NCBI GenBank assembly: GCA_020633335.1
Contig: JACKDU010000010.1
Location: 1-64,000, forward strand
DNA: 64,000 bases
Direction of reading: 5' to 3'
Origin: Myxococcales bacterium
GTDB taxonomy: Bacteria > Myxococcota_A > Polyangia > Nannocystales > Nannocystaceae
This document shows positions 7,685 to 15,799 of this stretch, one piece after another. The position numbers were made by a program, and so were the translations under genes. Each line of letters starts with the position of its first letter. Within the stretch, counting starts at the first letter, position 1. The notes under the pieces were generated by a model. The model had not been told where the DNA came from and searched no databases. It saw only the letters and a list, made by a program, of their open reading frames with translations.

Positions 7685-7963
7685 ATGACGTCGATCTCCT
7701 CGTCCCGCCCGGCCGCGGCCCCCAGCCGCCTCACGCGGGTCCTCGGGCTCCAATCGCAGCGGACCGCCGCGCCGGAGCGGGTCCTCGAGGCTCGGCGGAC
7801 GATCTTCGGACAGGCGCGGGGAGACGTCCACAGCGGCCCGGGCTGGGCCGTCGCCCCGAGCTCGAGCGATTGCGAGGGCCCCGCGCGCGTACCCGTGATC
7901 GCCCGCGAGGTCCGTCGCCTCAGGCTCCTCCTCGCGGCCCTCGGGCCGAACGCCCGGACCTGA
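7685..7963 (+). CDS. possible small protein or gene remnant
   Basis: This frame encodes 92 residues with the G/C-ending codons typical of the genome and a Leu/Arg-rich C-terminal helix. The N-terminus is low-complexity (Ser/Ala/Pro) and there is no convincing ribosome binding site or recognisable family. An overlapping minus-strand frame of similar length exists but has worse codon use. It could be the relic of a larger gene between the SUKH-like gene and the metallopeptidase. Confidence 0.25.
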   Translation: MTSISSSRPAAAPSRLTRVLGLQSQRTAAPERVLEARRTIFGQARGDVHSGPGWAVAPSSSDCEGPARVPVIAREVRRLRLLLAALGPNART

Positions 7964-7988
7964 GGTCACCCGCGAGGCCCGAGGCGAG

Positions 7989-8873
7989 TCAGAGCCGCTC
8001 GGCGCTGAAGGTGTCGCAGGCCGACGGTCTGCCAGCGTCGAGGCCGGTCTTGAACCACCGCACCCGCTGGGCGCTGGTCCCGTGGCTGAAGGTCTCGGGG
8101 CGCACGCGGCCGCCGGCCTGGCGCTGCAGGGTGTCGTCGCCGATCGCCGCGGCCGCGGTCAGGGCCTCGTCGACGTCGCCGACCTCGAGGAGGCCGCGGG
8201 CCTGCGCCGAGTGGGCCCAGACGCCGGCGTAGCAGTCGGCCTGGAGCTCGAGGCGGACCGAGAGGCCGTCCTCGCCGTGGCCACGACCGGCGCGCTGGAC
8301 CTTCTCGGAGGTGCCGAGGAGGTTCTGGAGGTGGTGGCCGATCTCGTGGGCGATCACGTAGGCCTGGGCGAAGTCGCCGGGCGCGCCGAGGCGCTCGCGG
8401 AGGGCGCGGTAGAAGTCGAGGTCGATGTAGACGAGCTGGTCTCCGGGACAGTAGAAGGGCCCGGTCGCCGCGTCGCCGAGGCCGCAGGCGGTCGCGGTCG
8501 TGCCGGTGAAGAGCACCAGGCGCGCGCGCTGGTAGGGGACGCCGAGGTCGGGCATCGCCGCCCAGGTGTCCTGGACGTCGTCGAGGACGAAGCCGACGAA
8601 GCGCGCCATCTCGTCGCCGGGGGCCGCTGGAGCGCCCGCGGCGGGCGCCTGCGCGGGGGCGAGGCCAGCCTGATCGCCGCGGTCGCCCGCGCCGACGAAG
8701 AGGTAGTAGAGGACCGCGCCGACGATCAGGATCCAGCCGTAGCGGGTCCGGAGCGCGAGCCCGAGGAGGAGGCCGAGGCCGCCGCCACCACCCCCGCCGC
8801 CGAGGCGCGAGGGCCCCCGCTGCCCGCGGCGATCGATGATGTCCCGGCTCTGATGATCGCGGTCCCAGCGCAT
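7989..8873 (-). CDS. neutral zinc metallopeptidase (YpfJ family)
   Basis: This 294-residue protein has the family layout: a charged N-terminus (about 1-25) with a polyglycine run, one membrane helix (about 33-62), and a periplasmic domain. HEIGH at 166-170 is the HExxH zinc site, and LELQADCYAGVWAH (about 198-211) is the conserved helix expected to supply the further ligand. FDLD-type strands and the TACGLGDAATGPFYCP segment are typical of the family (COG2321), whose substrate is not well known. There is no Shine-Dalgarno before the ATG; a TATCAT hexamer lies 8 bases upstream, so the message may be leaderless. Confidence 0.9.
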   Translation of the reverse strand: MRWDRDHQSRDIIDRRGQRGPSRLGGGGGGGGLGLLLGLALRTRYGWILIVGAVLYYLFVGAGDRGDQAGLAPAQAPAAGAPAAPGDEMARFVGFVLDDVQDTWAAMPDLGVPYQRARLVLFTGTTATACGLGDAATGPFYCPGDQLVYIDLDFYRALRERLGAPGDFAQAYVIAHEIGHHLQNLLGTSEKVQRAGRGHGEDGLSVRLELQADCYAGVWAHSAQARGLLEVGDVDEALTAAAAIGDDTLQRQAGGRVRPETFSHGTSAQRVRWFKTGLDAGRPSACDTFSAERL

Positions 8874-8881
8874 CGGCGGCG

Positions 8882-8887
8882 ATGATA
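8882..8887 (-). promoter_or_regulatory. -10 hexamer TATCAT, leaderless-type
   Basis: TATCAT on the minus strand ends 8 bases before the ATG of the zinc metallopeptidase. Initiation about 7-8 bases downstream would place the transcript start at the start codon. Confidence 0.5.
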
Positions 8888-9112
8888 GCAGCGCCGGTGG
8901 CGGGCGTCGGTCGCCCGCCGATGCCGGCCCGCTGACCGGTGTGCGGGCGCTCGCGCGAGCGCCGACGCGGCCGCCCCTGCCGCGGTCGTCGGGGAGGGCA
9001 GGAGGGTCCCCTGAAGCGCTGCGCCGAGACGATCCTGCTCGCTACGAGGGCGGCGATCGCCGCGGAGCGGCTCCGTGGCGGTGGCACGAGCGAGGTCTAC
9101 GAGACCAGCCGC

Positions 9113-10978
9113 CTAGCGATAGCCCTGCGCCTGGAGGGTGAAGAGCCGGGCGTAGCGGCCGTCGCGGGCCATCAACGCCTCGTGCGAGCCCTCCTCGACG
9201 ATCCGGCCGCCGTCGAGGACGACGATGTGATCGGCCATCCGCACGGTCGAGAAGCGGTGCGAGATCACGATCGCCATCCGGTCGCGGGTGAGCCCGCGGA
9301 CGTGCTCGAAGACCTGGGCCTCGGCCTCCGCGTCCATCGCCGCGGTCGGCTCGTCGAGGACGAGGATGTCGGCGCCGCCGCGCATGAAGGCCCGCGAGAG
9401 CGCGATCTTCTGCCACTGGCCGCCCGAGAGCTCGCGGCCGTCCTTGAACCAGCGGCCGAGCTGGGTCTGGTAGCCGCCGGGCATCGTGTCGATGAAGGCG
9501 TCGGCCATCCCCTTGGCGGCCGCGCCCCGCCAGCGATCCTCGTCGGTGAAGCGCTCGACGTCACCCGCGCCGATGTTCTCGCCGACCAGGAGCTGGTAGC
9601 GCGCGAAGTCCTGGAAGATCACGCCGACCCGCCGCCGCAGCGTCGCCTCGTCCCACTCCGCGAGGTCGCGGCCGTCGAGGAGGATCCGCCCGGTCGCCGG
9701 GGTGTAGAGCCGCGTGAGGAGCTTGATCAGCGTGGTCTTGCCGGAGCCGTTCTCGCCGACCAGGGCGAGGGTTTGGCCCGGCTTGAGGTGGAACGTGATG
9801 CCCTGAAGGGCAGGTGTCGTCGCGCCGGGGTAGGTGAACGAGACGTCCTCGAAGCGGACGCCATCGCCCGGGAGCGGGCCCTCGGTCGCGGCCCCCGGCG
9901 CGCGCTCGATCTCCTGGCCGAGGTACTCGTAGAGCGTCGAGAGGTAGAGGTTGTCCTCGTACATCCCGCTGATCGACGAGAGGCTGGCGGCGACGGCCGA
10001 CTGCCCCTGCCGGAAGAGCAGGAGGTACATCGTCATCGCGCCGATCGTGATGAGGCCCAGGGCCGCCGAGGCGGCGACCCAGGCGTAGGCGCCGTAGTAG
10101 ACCGCCGAGCCCAGGAGCCCGACGACGTAGCCCCAGAGGCCGCGGCGGAGGGTGAGGCGGCGATCCTCGGCGAAGATCATGTCGAAGATCGCCCGGTAGC
10201 GCTCGAGGAGGAGGGGGCCGAGCTGGTAGAGCTTGACCTCCTTCGCGTAGTCCTCGCGGGCGAGGACCGTCTCCAGGTACATCTGCATCCGGGTCTCGGG
10301 CGAGCGCCAGCGGAAGAGGCGGAAGGCGTCGCCGGAGAACTTGGTCTCGACCACGAAGGAGGGGAGGCCGGCGAGGAGGAGGACCAGCGCTGCCCAGGGC
10401 GAGAAGCCGGCGAGGAGGGCGGCGAAGGAGATCAGCGAGATCGCGTTCTGGACGAGCGCGAAGGTCCGGTTGACCAGGCTCAGCGGCCGCGTCGACGCCT
10501 CGCGGCGGGCCCGGGTGAGCATGTCGTAGAACTCGGAGTCCTCGAAGTGGACGAGGTCGAGGGTGAGCGCCTTCTCGAGGATCATCACGTTGACCCGGTG
10601 GCCGAGGAGCGCCCGCAGGAGCGACTGGGCGATCGAGATCCCGCGCTGGGCCGCGACCAGGATGACCACAAGGCCAGCTTCGATGAGCACCCAGCGGAGC
10701 GCGGGCCACGGGTCATGGCCGGCGCTGGCGGCCGCGTCGACGACCGCGTCGACGATCCAGCGGCCGACGTAGGCGGTGAGCGCCGGGATCACGCCAGCGA
10801 CCAGGGTGAGGAGCGCGAGGAGGAGCGTGAGGCCGCGGCTCGTCGTCCAGACCAGGTCGATCGCCCGGCGGCTGTAGCGGAAGACCCCGAAGAAGGCCCG
10901 GAGATCGAAGCCTCCGTCGCCGCCACCGCTGCCGCCGAGCTGGCGTCCATGGGGCGAATCTCGCTTGGCGACGGCCAT
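9113..10978 (-). CDS. ABC transporter, fused permease and ATPase (exporter type)
   Basis: This 621-residue half-transporter would work as a homodimer or with a partner. An N-terminal membrane domain (about 45-340, five to six helices) is joined to a nucleotide-binding domain (about 370-610). Visible motifs are Walker A GENGSGKTT, Q-loop IFQDF, signature LSGGQ, Walker B ADILVLDEPTAAMD and H-switch VISHRFSTV, so the ATPase should be active. The permease resembles the MsbA/lipid and peptide exporter group, but the substrate cannot be told. It stands alone, with the tandem-repeat intergenic region upstream. Confidence 0.92.
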   Translation of the reverse strand: MAVAKRDSPHGRQLGGSGGGDGGFDLRAFFGVFRYSRRAIDLVWTTSRGLTLLLALLTLVAGVIPALTAYVGRWIVDAVVDAAASAGHDPWPALRWVLIEAGLVVILVAAQRGISIAQSLLRALLGHRVNVMILEKALTLDLVHFEDSEFYDMLTRARREASTRPLSLVNRTFALVQNAISLISFAALLAGFSPWAALVLLLAGLPSFVVETKFSGDAFRLFRWRSPETRMQMYLETVLAREDYAKEVKLYQLGPLLLERYRAIFDMIFAEDRRLTLRRGLWGYVVGLLGSAVYYGAYAWVAASAALGLITIGAMTMYLLLFRQGQSAVAASLSSISGMYEDNLYLSTLYEYLGQEIERAPGAATEGPLPGDGVRFEDVSFTYPGATTPALQGITFHLKPGQTLALVGENGSGKTTLIKLLTRLYTPATGRILLDGRDLAEWDEATLRRRVGVIFQDFARYQLLVGENIGAGDVERFTDEDRWRGAAAKGMADAFIDTMPGGYQTQLGRWFKDGRELSGGQWQKIALSRAFMRGGADILVLDEPTAAMDAEAEAQVFEHVRGLTRDRMAIVISHRFSTVRMADHIVVLDGGRIVEEGSHEALMARDGRYARLFTLQAQGYR

Positions 10979-11062
10979 CGGCGGGCGGCGAGGATCGCAG
11001 AGCGAGCGCAGGGGGACAAGGGGCTGCGCGCGCGCGCGCAGGAGGGCGCACGAGGGCGCGCA

Positions 11063-11094
11063 CGAGGACGCGAGGACGCGAGGACGCGAGGACG
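11063..11094. repeat. four tandem copies of an 8-bp unit
   Basis: CGAGGACG is repeated four times without change. It sits in the 279-bp region between the divergent ABC transporter (starting 10978) and lipoprotein (starting 11258) genes. Just upstream is an alternating CG run (about 11026-11039). The repeat could be a slippage array or a cluster of protein-binding sites. Confidence 0.8.
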
Positions 11095-11257
11095 TCCGCG
11101 CGATCTGCGGACCCCTTGTTCCGGACCTCGATCGGCTCCAGCGGTCGGATCCCTCGGCGACGACGATCCACTTCGGCTGCCACGGGTGAATCGGCGGCGA
11201 TCAATTTTTCTCGGTCACCTTCTCCGGGGCGGGCCGTAGACAGGGCAGGAGAGCACG

Positions 11258-11833
11258 ATGATGATTCAACGCATGATGCGCACCCTCTTCCCCGCAACCC
11301 TCCTCTGCGCCGTGATGGCGACCGGCTGCCAGCAGGGCGGCGACGGCCCGCAGGCGCGCGCGGCCGAGCTCGCCCAGGCATCGGGGATCAAGATCACGAT
11401 CCAGGGCGCGGAGCTCGGCCCCGAGCAGGTCCACGAGCTCACCAAGAGCATCGAGGGCAAGGCGAGCGACGTCGGCGCGGCGATGGTCCGCCTCAAGAAG
11501 GACAAGGACGACCCGAACGCCCCGGCGAGCGTCGAGATCGAGCTCTGGGGGAGCGGCCTGCCGGCCTCGGCGGGGATCGCCGACCAGCTCAAGGCTGACT
11601 TCCCGGCGCTGGCGAGCGCCCAGATCAGCGTCAGCGACCTCGAGCCGGGGAGCGGGCCGCAGCCGATCGCGGTCGAGGCCGACGAGGACGCGAGCCCCGA
11701 GGAGGCCAAGCAGCAGATCATCGAGCAGCTCGAGGCCGAGGGCGTCGACGGTCAGATCGACGTCAACGTCGAGGACGTCGAGGGCGGCCGGCGGATCGAG
11801 GTCAAGGTCAAGAAGGAAGAGGTCGCCGAGTAG
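11258..11833 (+). CDS. lipoprotein with a domain shared with the sigma-operon membrane protein
   Basis: The 191-residue protein starts with a lipoprotein signal (lipobox VMATGC, Cys about 26) followed by an acidic alpha/beta domain. Its segments VEIELWGSG, FPALASAQISVSDLEPG and the C-terminal EGVDGQIDVNVEDVEGGRR align by eye, in the same order, with the protein encoded at 15800-16606. I infer a small periplasmic domain common to both, of unknown function. AGGAGAG precedes the start; ATG 11261 is equally spaced. A terminator-like hairpin lies downstream. Confidence 0.8.
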   Translation: MMIQRMMRTLFPATLLCAVMATGCQQGGDGPQARAAELAQASGIKITIQGAELGPEQVHELTKSIEGKASDVGAAMVRLKKDKDDPNAPASVEIELWGSGLPASAGIADQLKADFPALASAQISVSDLEPGSGPQPIAVEADEDASPEEAKQQIIEQLEAEGVDGQIDVNVEDVEGGRRIEVKVKKEEVAE

Positions 11834-11880
11834 CGCGGGCGGCCGCGCGAGCTGCCCCTCCGGGCGCGCTCGTGCTTTCG

Positions 11881-11921
11881 AAAAAGGGGCGAGCCCCGCC
11901 GGCGATGGCCAGCGGGGCTCG
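11881..11921 (-). terminator. intrinsic terminator between convergent lipoprotein genes
   Basis: CGAGCCCCGC (11890-11899) and GCGGGGCTCG (11912-11921) form a perfect 10-bp stem with a 12-base loop. On the minus strand it is followed by CCCC and five T, fitting termination of the Cys-rich repeat gene. On the plus strand it may slow the message of the 11258 gene. Confidence 0.8.
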
Positions 11922-11943
11922 TCGTTCACGCCGTCGCGTCAGC

Positions 11944-13383
11944 TCAGGGCGCGAGGCAGATGTTGAGCTCGGCCTCGCAGAGCTCCGGCGGCACGTCGTT
12001 CTTCATCAGGCAGAGGTCGAACGCGTCGAAGCAGGCCTGGTTGGGATCGGGCGGCGGGTTGAGGCACATGTCGAGCTCCATCTCGCAGACCTCGGGCGGG
12101 TTCATCCCGTCCATGCAGATTGCGAACTGCTCGTCGCAGTTGGGCGGGGGCGGCGGCTCCTCGCAGCCCATGAGGATCGGCTCGCAGACCTCGGGCGGGT
12201 TGCCCTCCATCATGCAGAGGTCGAACTCGAGCTGGCAGTCGGGGGGCGGCGGCGGCGGCTCCTGGCACTCGATCAGGATCTGCTCGCAGACCTCCGGCGG
12301 CTCGTTGTTGTTGAGGCACTCCTCGAAGGCGACCTGGCACTCCGGCGGCATGCAATTCGGATCCATCGGATCCTCGCACGGCGGGGGCGGCTGGCACTCG
12401 TTGAGGATCGGCTCGCAGACCTCCGGGGGGTTGCCCTCGCTCAGGCACTGCTCGAAGAGCCACTTGCAGTCGTCCGGCGGCGGCTGGCACTCCGGGTTGT
12501 TGGGATCGTCGCAGGGGGGCGGCGGCCAGCAGTCGGGATCGTCCGGGTTGTCGCAGGGAGGCGGCTCGGGCATGCACTCCGGCGGGATCGGCGGGCACTC
12601 GATGCCGCCGCCGCCGCCCATCTCCAGGCAGGCGTTGAGCTTGTCCTCGCAGAGCGCGGGGTCGATCCCGGACTCGAGGCAGAGCTGGAACTCACCCTCG
12701 CAGAGGTCGGGCGGGGGCGGCTCGTCGGGGACGTTGGGGTTGTCGCCGGGGTTCATGCCGCCGAGGCAGGCGTCGAGCTCCTTCTCGCAGGCCGCGGGGT
12801 CGATCCCCGACATCAGGCACTTGTCGAAGGAGATGAAGCAGAAGTCGGGATCGGGGATCGGCTCGGGGAGCGGCTCCGGCTGCGGCCAGCACTCCGGCGG
12901 GATGTCGGGGCAGGGCGGCGGCGGCTGGGGCTCGCACTTCTGCAGGATCTCCTCGCAGAGCGCGGGGTCGGTGCCCTCCTTGAGGCACTCCTCGAAGAGC
13001 GCGCCGCACTCGTCGGGCGGCGGCGGCTGAGGCTCGCACATCTGCAGGATCTCCTCGCACTTGGCGGGGTCCATGTTGGCCTCGACGCACTTCTGGAACT
13101 CGGCCTTGCAGTCCTCCGGCGGGGGCGGAGGCGGGGGCGGGGGATCATCGCCGCCGCCGCCCTTGCACTCGAAGAGGAAGCCCTCGCAGATCTCGACCGC
13201 GATGTCGGCGTCGATACACTGCTCGTACTCGATGAAGCACGGGTCCTGATCGGGCGGCACCGGATCATCGGGTCCAGTCGATGCGCTGTCCTGCGGCGGG
13301 ACGTAGATGTTGCAGCCGACGCTGGCGAGCAGCGTGCCGGCGACCAGTGCAGCGAGGCCAAAGAGGTGGTTCGAGCGTCTCAT
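11944..13383 (-). CDS. Cys/Pro-rich lipoprotein with ten C-x6-C-x9-C-x6-C repeats
   Basis: The 479-residue protein begins with a lipoprotein signal ending LASVGC. The rest consists of ten copies of a module of about 25 residues with four cysteines (C-x6-C-x9-C-x6-C, x10 in the last copy). Modules share an aromatic residue 4 after the first Cys and a DPA/PPE-x-CE turn, and are separated by proline runs and short Asp/Asn-rich spacers. Each module could be a disulfide-stapled helical hairpin, making a rigid surface stalk. I do not recognise the family. ATG 13383 was chosen because GGGAG lies upstream and the signal peptide is then compact; GTG 13404 is an alternative. Repeats 6-10 are more alike (PPEVCE) than 1-5, suggesting recent duplication. 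Confidence 0.85.
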   Translation of the reverse strand: MRRSNHLFGLAALVAGTLLASVGCNIYVPPQDSASTGPDDPVPPDQDPCFIEYEQCIDADIAVEICEGFLFECKGGGGDDPPPPPPPPPEDCKAEFQKCVEANMDPAKCEEILQMCEPQPPPPDECGALFEECLKEGTDPALCEEILQKCEPQPPPPCPDIPPECWPQPEPLPEPIPDPDFCFISFDKCLMSGIDPAACEKELDACLGGMNPGDNPNVPDEPPPPDLCEGEFQLCLESGIDPALCEDKLNACLEMGGGGGIECPPIPPECMPEPPPCDNPDDPDCWPPPPCDDPNNPECQPPPDDCKWLFEQCLSEGNPPEVCEPILNECQPPPPCEDPMDPNCMPPECQVAFEECLNNNEPPEVCEQILIECQEPPPPPPDCQLEFDLCMMEGNPPEVCEPILMGCEEPPPPPNCDEQFAICMDGMNPPEVCEMELDMCLNPPPDPNQACFDAFDLCLMKNDVPPELCEAELNICLAP

Positions 13384-13511
13384 GTGTCGCGGTGTCTCCC
13401 TCACGAGTGGGCGATATGCGGGTTTGCACCCCGAGCGGCGGGGGGATTACAGGCCGCGTCAAAAAAAATGAATGCGCGAATTTCGCGCTCGCCCGGGGCG
13501 CGCGCAGGGCG

Positions 13512-13517
13512 TTGAAT
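13512..13517 (+). promoter_or_regulatory. -10-like hexamer TTGAAT, leaderless-type
   Basis: The hexamer ends exactly 8 bases before the chosen ATG of the permease gene, with no Shine-Dalgarno between. Confidence 0.35.
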
Positions 13518-13525
13518 CGAGCCCG

Positions 13526-14866
13526 ATGGGCGAGGACGTGAACCTCGAGCGGAGCCTCGGCCTCGGCTCGCTGACGGCCTCGGGGGTCGGGGTGATGATC
13601 GGCGCCGGGATCTACGTGCTGATCGGCGAGATCATCGGCCTCGTCGGCGGCGGGGCCTGGCTCGCCTTCGTCGCCGCCGCGCTCGCCGCCCTGCCCACTG
13701 GCCTCGCCTACGCCGAGCTCGCGTCGCGCTACCCGCGGGCCGCCGGCGAGGCGGTCTTCGTCGATCGCGCCTTCGGCCGGCCGCTCCTGACCTTCATCGT
13801 CGGCTTCGTCGTCCTCAGCAGCGGCGTGACCTCGGTCGCCGCGGTCAGCCACGGCTTCGCCGCCTACCTCGGCGATCTGATCGGCGACCCCCTGGGGCTT
13901 GAAGCCCTCGCCGCGCCGCTGGCGATCGTCCTCTTCCTGGTCGGCCTGAGCGCGCTCAACCACCGCGGGATCGCGGCGTCCACCCGCCTCAACGCGATCT
14001 GCACGGTGGCCTCGGTGGCCGGGCTGGTGATCCTGATCGGCGCTGGGATCCCGCGCTGGGGGTCGGTCGACCTCTGGACGATCGGCGCGGTCGCGGACGG
14101 GAGCGGCGCTGGGGTGGGGCAGGGGAGCCTGGCGGTGATCCTCGGCGGGGCCGCGCTCGCGTTCTACGCCTTCGTCGGCTTCGAGGATCTCTGCAACGTC
14201 GCCGAGGAGGTGCAGGCGCCGAGCCGGACGATCCCGCGGGCGATCCTGCTCTCGATGGCGATCGCCGCGGTGGTCTACGTCGGCGTGGCGATCACCGCGG
14301 TCAGCGCGGTCCCGGCGGTCGAGCTGGCGAGCTCGCCGGTGCCGCTCGTGCGGGTCTGGGAGCGCCTCCTCCCCGGGCTCTCGTCGGCCTGGCTCGCGCT
14401 GGTCGCCCTCTTCGCGACCACCAACACCGCGCTGGTGAACCTGATCATGGGCTCGCGGGTGCTCTACGGGATGGGCCGCGACGGCTGGATCCCGGCGCTC
14501 TTTGCCCGCGTCGATCGCCGACGATCGACGCCGACGGTCGGCGTGCTCGCGGTCTTCGCCCTCTCGCTCGCGGTCGCCCTCACCGGCTTCCTGCAGGTCC
14601 TCGCGCAGGCGACCAACCTCCTGATCCTGGTCGCTTTCGTCGCCGTCGATCTCGCGCTCCTCGTCGTCCGCCTCCGCGGGGTCGCGGCCGATGATCCGGC
14701 GGCGCCGGTGTTTCGGGTGCCGCTCTTCGTGCCGGCGCTCGGCCTCTGCGCCGACCTCTACCTCCTGGCGCTGCTGCCGGCGGGCGCCTACCTCCGGGGC
14801 GCGGTCCTCCTCGCGCTCGGCGGCGTCCTCTACGTGATCGCCCGGCGGGCGCGCAGCGAGGCCTAG
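13526..14866 (+). CDS. APC-superfamily amino acid permease
   Basis: This 446-residue integral membrane protein has about 12 hydrophobic helices. The first contains the APC signature SGVGVMIGAGIYVLIGEI (unwound GxG substrate site), followed by PTGLAYAELASRYPRAAGEA. FYAFVGFEDLCNVAEEVQAPSRTIPRAI is the diagnostic helix 6 / loop of the amino acid-polyamine-organocation family. It would exchange or import amino acids across the inner membrane; specificity is not readable. ATG 13526 gives a normal cytoplasmic N-terminus; the frame is open to 13472. It converges with the 14863-15771 gene, the two stops overlapping by 4 bp. Confidence 0.9.
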   Translation: MGEDVNLERSLGLGSLTASGVGVMIGAGIYVLIGEIIGLVGGGAWLAFVAAALAALPTGLAYAELASRYPRAAGEAVFVDRAFGRPLLTFIVGFVVLSSGVTSVAAVSHGFAAYLGDLIGDPLGLEALAAPLAIVLFLVGLSALNHRGIAASTRLNAICTVASVAGLVILIGAGIPRWGSVDLWTIGAVADGSGAGVGQGSLAVILGGAALAFYAFVGFEDLCNVAEEVQAPSRTIPRAILLSMAIAAVVYVGVAITAVSAVPAVELASSPVPLVRVWERLLPGLSSAWLALVALFATTNTALVNLIMGSRVLYGMGRDGWIPALFARVDRRRSTPTVGVLAVFALSLAVALTGFLQVLAQATNLLILVAFVAVDLALLVVRLRGVAADDPAAPVFRVPLFVPALGLCADLYLLALLPAGAYLRGAVLLALGGVLYVIARRARSEA

Positions 14867-15771
14867 CGGGCGGCGATCGCCGCGAGGTAGGCGTCGCGGG
14901 CGAAGACGAAGGGGCCGAGGTCGTAGATCCAGTCGCGGTGGAATTGCTCGAAGTCGGACCAGATGATCGCGTCGCCCAGGTCGGTGATCGTCGCCATCAG
15001 GAACCAGCACTCGGTGATCCCGCAGGTGCAGCCGAGGAGGGTGCTCTTGCGGCGCCGCGGGTCGTCCTCGGGGATAGCGAAGGCGTCGGCCGGCCAGGGG
15101 CTCGGGCCCAGGAGAGCGCCGCTCGGGAGGCGGTAGTGGGCGGGGCCGAGGCCGAGGTAGTCGCCGGCGAGCTCGACGTCGTCGGCGAGCGCCTCGCCCT
15201 CGGCTCGCCGGGCGGCGAGCTCGGCGTCGGCGTGCGGGCGCTCGGCGTCGCGGACCCACGCGATCAGATCACGCCCGTTGATCTCGAGGCCGCTTGGGTC
15301 GTAGCCGCCGCCCCCTGGCCAGGTGACCCGTGGGCGCTCGTCGATCAGGCGGAGGACGTCGTAGGCGCCCGTGCGAGCTCGTTCGCGGGCGAGGGCCGCG
15401 AGGGCCGCGCGCTCGGGCGGTCGCTTGCCGCGCGGGTAGACTCGGGGCCCGTGGTGCGCGGTGTGGCCTTCGAGGATGACCTGAGGGCCAGGTTGGAGGG
15501 GGCGCCATCCGGCCGCGAGGCCCGCCCGGATCTGGGCGGCGACGTCGGCCGGGGTGACGGCGCGGGTGAAGTCGGCGGGGGCCAGGCGGTGGTTCGGGTG
15601 GAGCCCGAGGCGGACGATCATCGCCGGTCCGTCTGCGTCCTCGGCGGCGATCGCCAGGAGGAGCGGGGTTCGGCCGCTCCGCTGATCGGCGGTCGCCCGG
15701 GTGCGCACCCGCCAGCGGTAGGGCGCGCCGTCGACGACGATCCGCCGGGAGCCGCGCCTTGGGATGCTCAT
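14863..15771 (-). CDS. conserved hypothetical protein with C-terminal CxCG-x3-C motif
   Basis: The 302-residue soluble protein appears to join two parts. The N-terminal part (about 1-80) has a RRIVVDGAPYRWRVR start and a strand-rich pattern. The C-terminal part (about 235-302) contains GCTCGITECW followed by IIWSDFEQFHRDW and GPFVFARDAY. I recall both patterns as separate uncharacterised bacterial families; the fusion is inferred. The three Cys could bind a metal or form a disulfide. No signal peptide is visible. A TATACT hexamer lies 7 bases before the ATG and there is no Shine-Dalgarno. Confidence 0.7.
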   Translation of the reverse strand: MSIPRRGSRRIVVDGAPYRWRVRTRATADQRSGRTPLLLAIAAEDADGPAMIVRLGLHPNHRLAPADFTRAVTPADVAAQIRAGLAAGWRPLQPGPQVILEGHTAHHGPRVYPRGKRPPERAALAALARERARTGAYDVLRLIDERPRVTWPGGGGYDPSGLEINGRDLIAWVRDAERPHADAELAARRAEGEALADDVELAGDYLGLGPAHYRLPSGALLGPSPWPADAFAIPEDDPRRRKSTLLGCTCGITECWFLMATITDLGDAIIWSDFEQFHRDWIYDLGPFVFARDAYLAAIAAR

Positions 15772-15778
15772 CGCGGCG

Positions 15779-15784
15779 AGTATA
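15779..15784 (-). promoter_or_regulatory. -10 hexamer TATACT, leaderless-type
   Basis: TATACT on the minus strand ends 7 bases before the ATG at 15771. It is the best match to the -10 consensus among the close-set hexamers of this window. Confidence 0.5.
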
Positions 15785-15799
15785 GGGGACGGGGGGCGC

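Noticed and set aside
8939..11239. Long plus-strand frame opposite the ABC transporter
   Set aside because: The transporter motifs are on the minus strand; the plus frame is low-complexity.
11960..13030. Short regularly spaced DNA repeats resembling a CRISPR-like array, and a Ser/Gly-rich plus-strand frame
   Set aside because: The periodicity comes from the codons of the ten Cys-rich protein repeats; units vary in length and sequence and there are no constant repeats with unique spacers.
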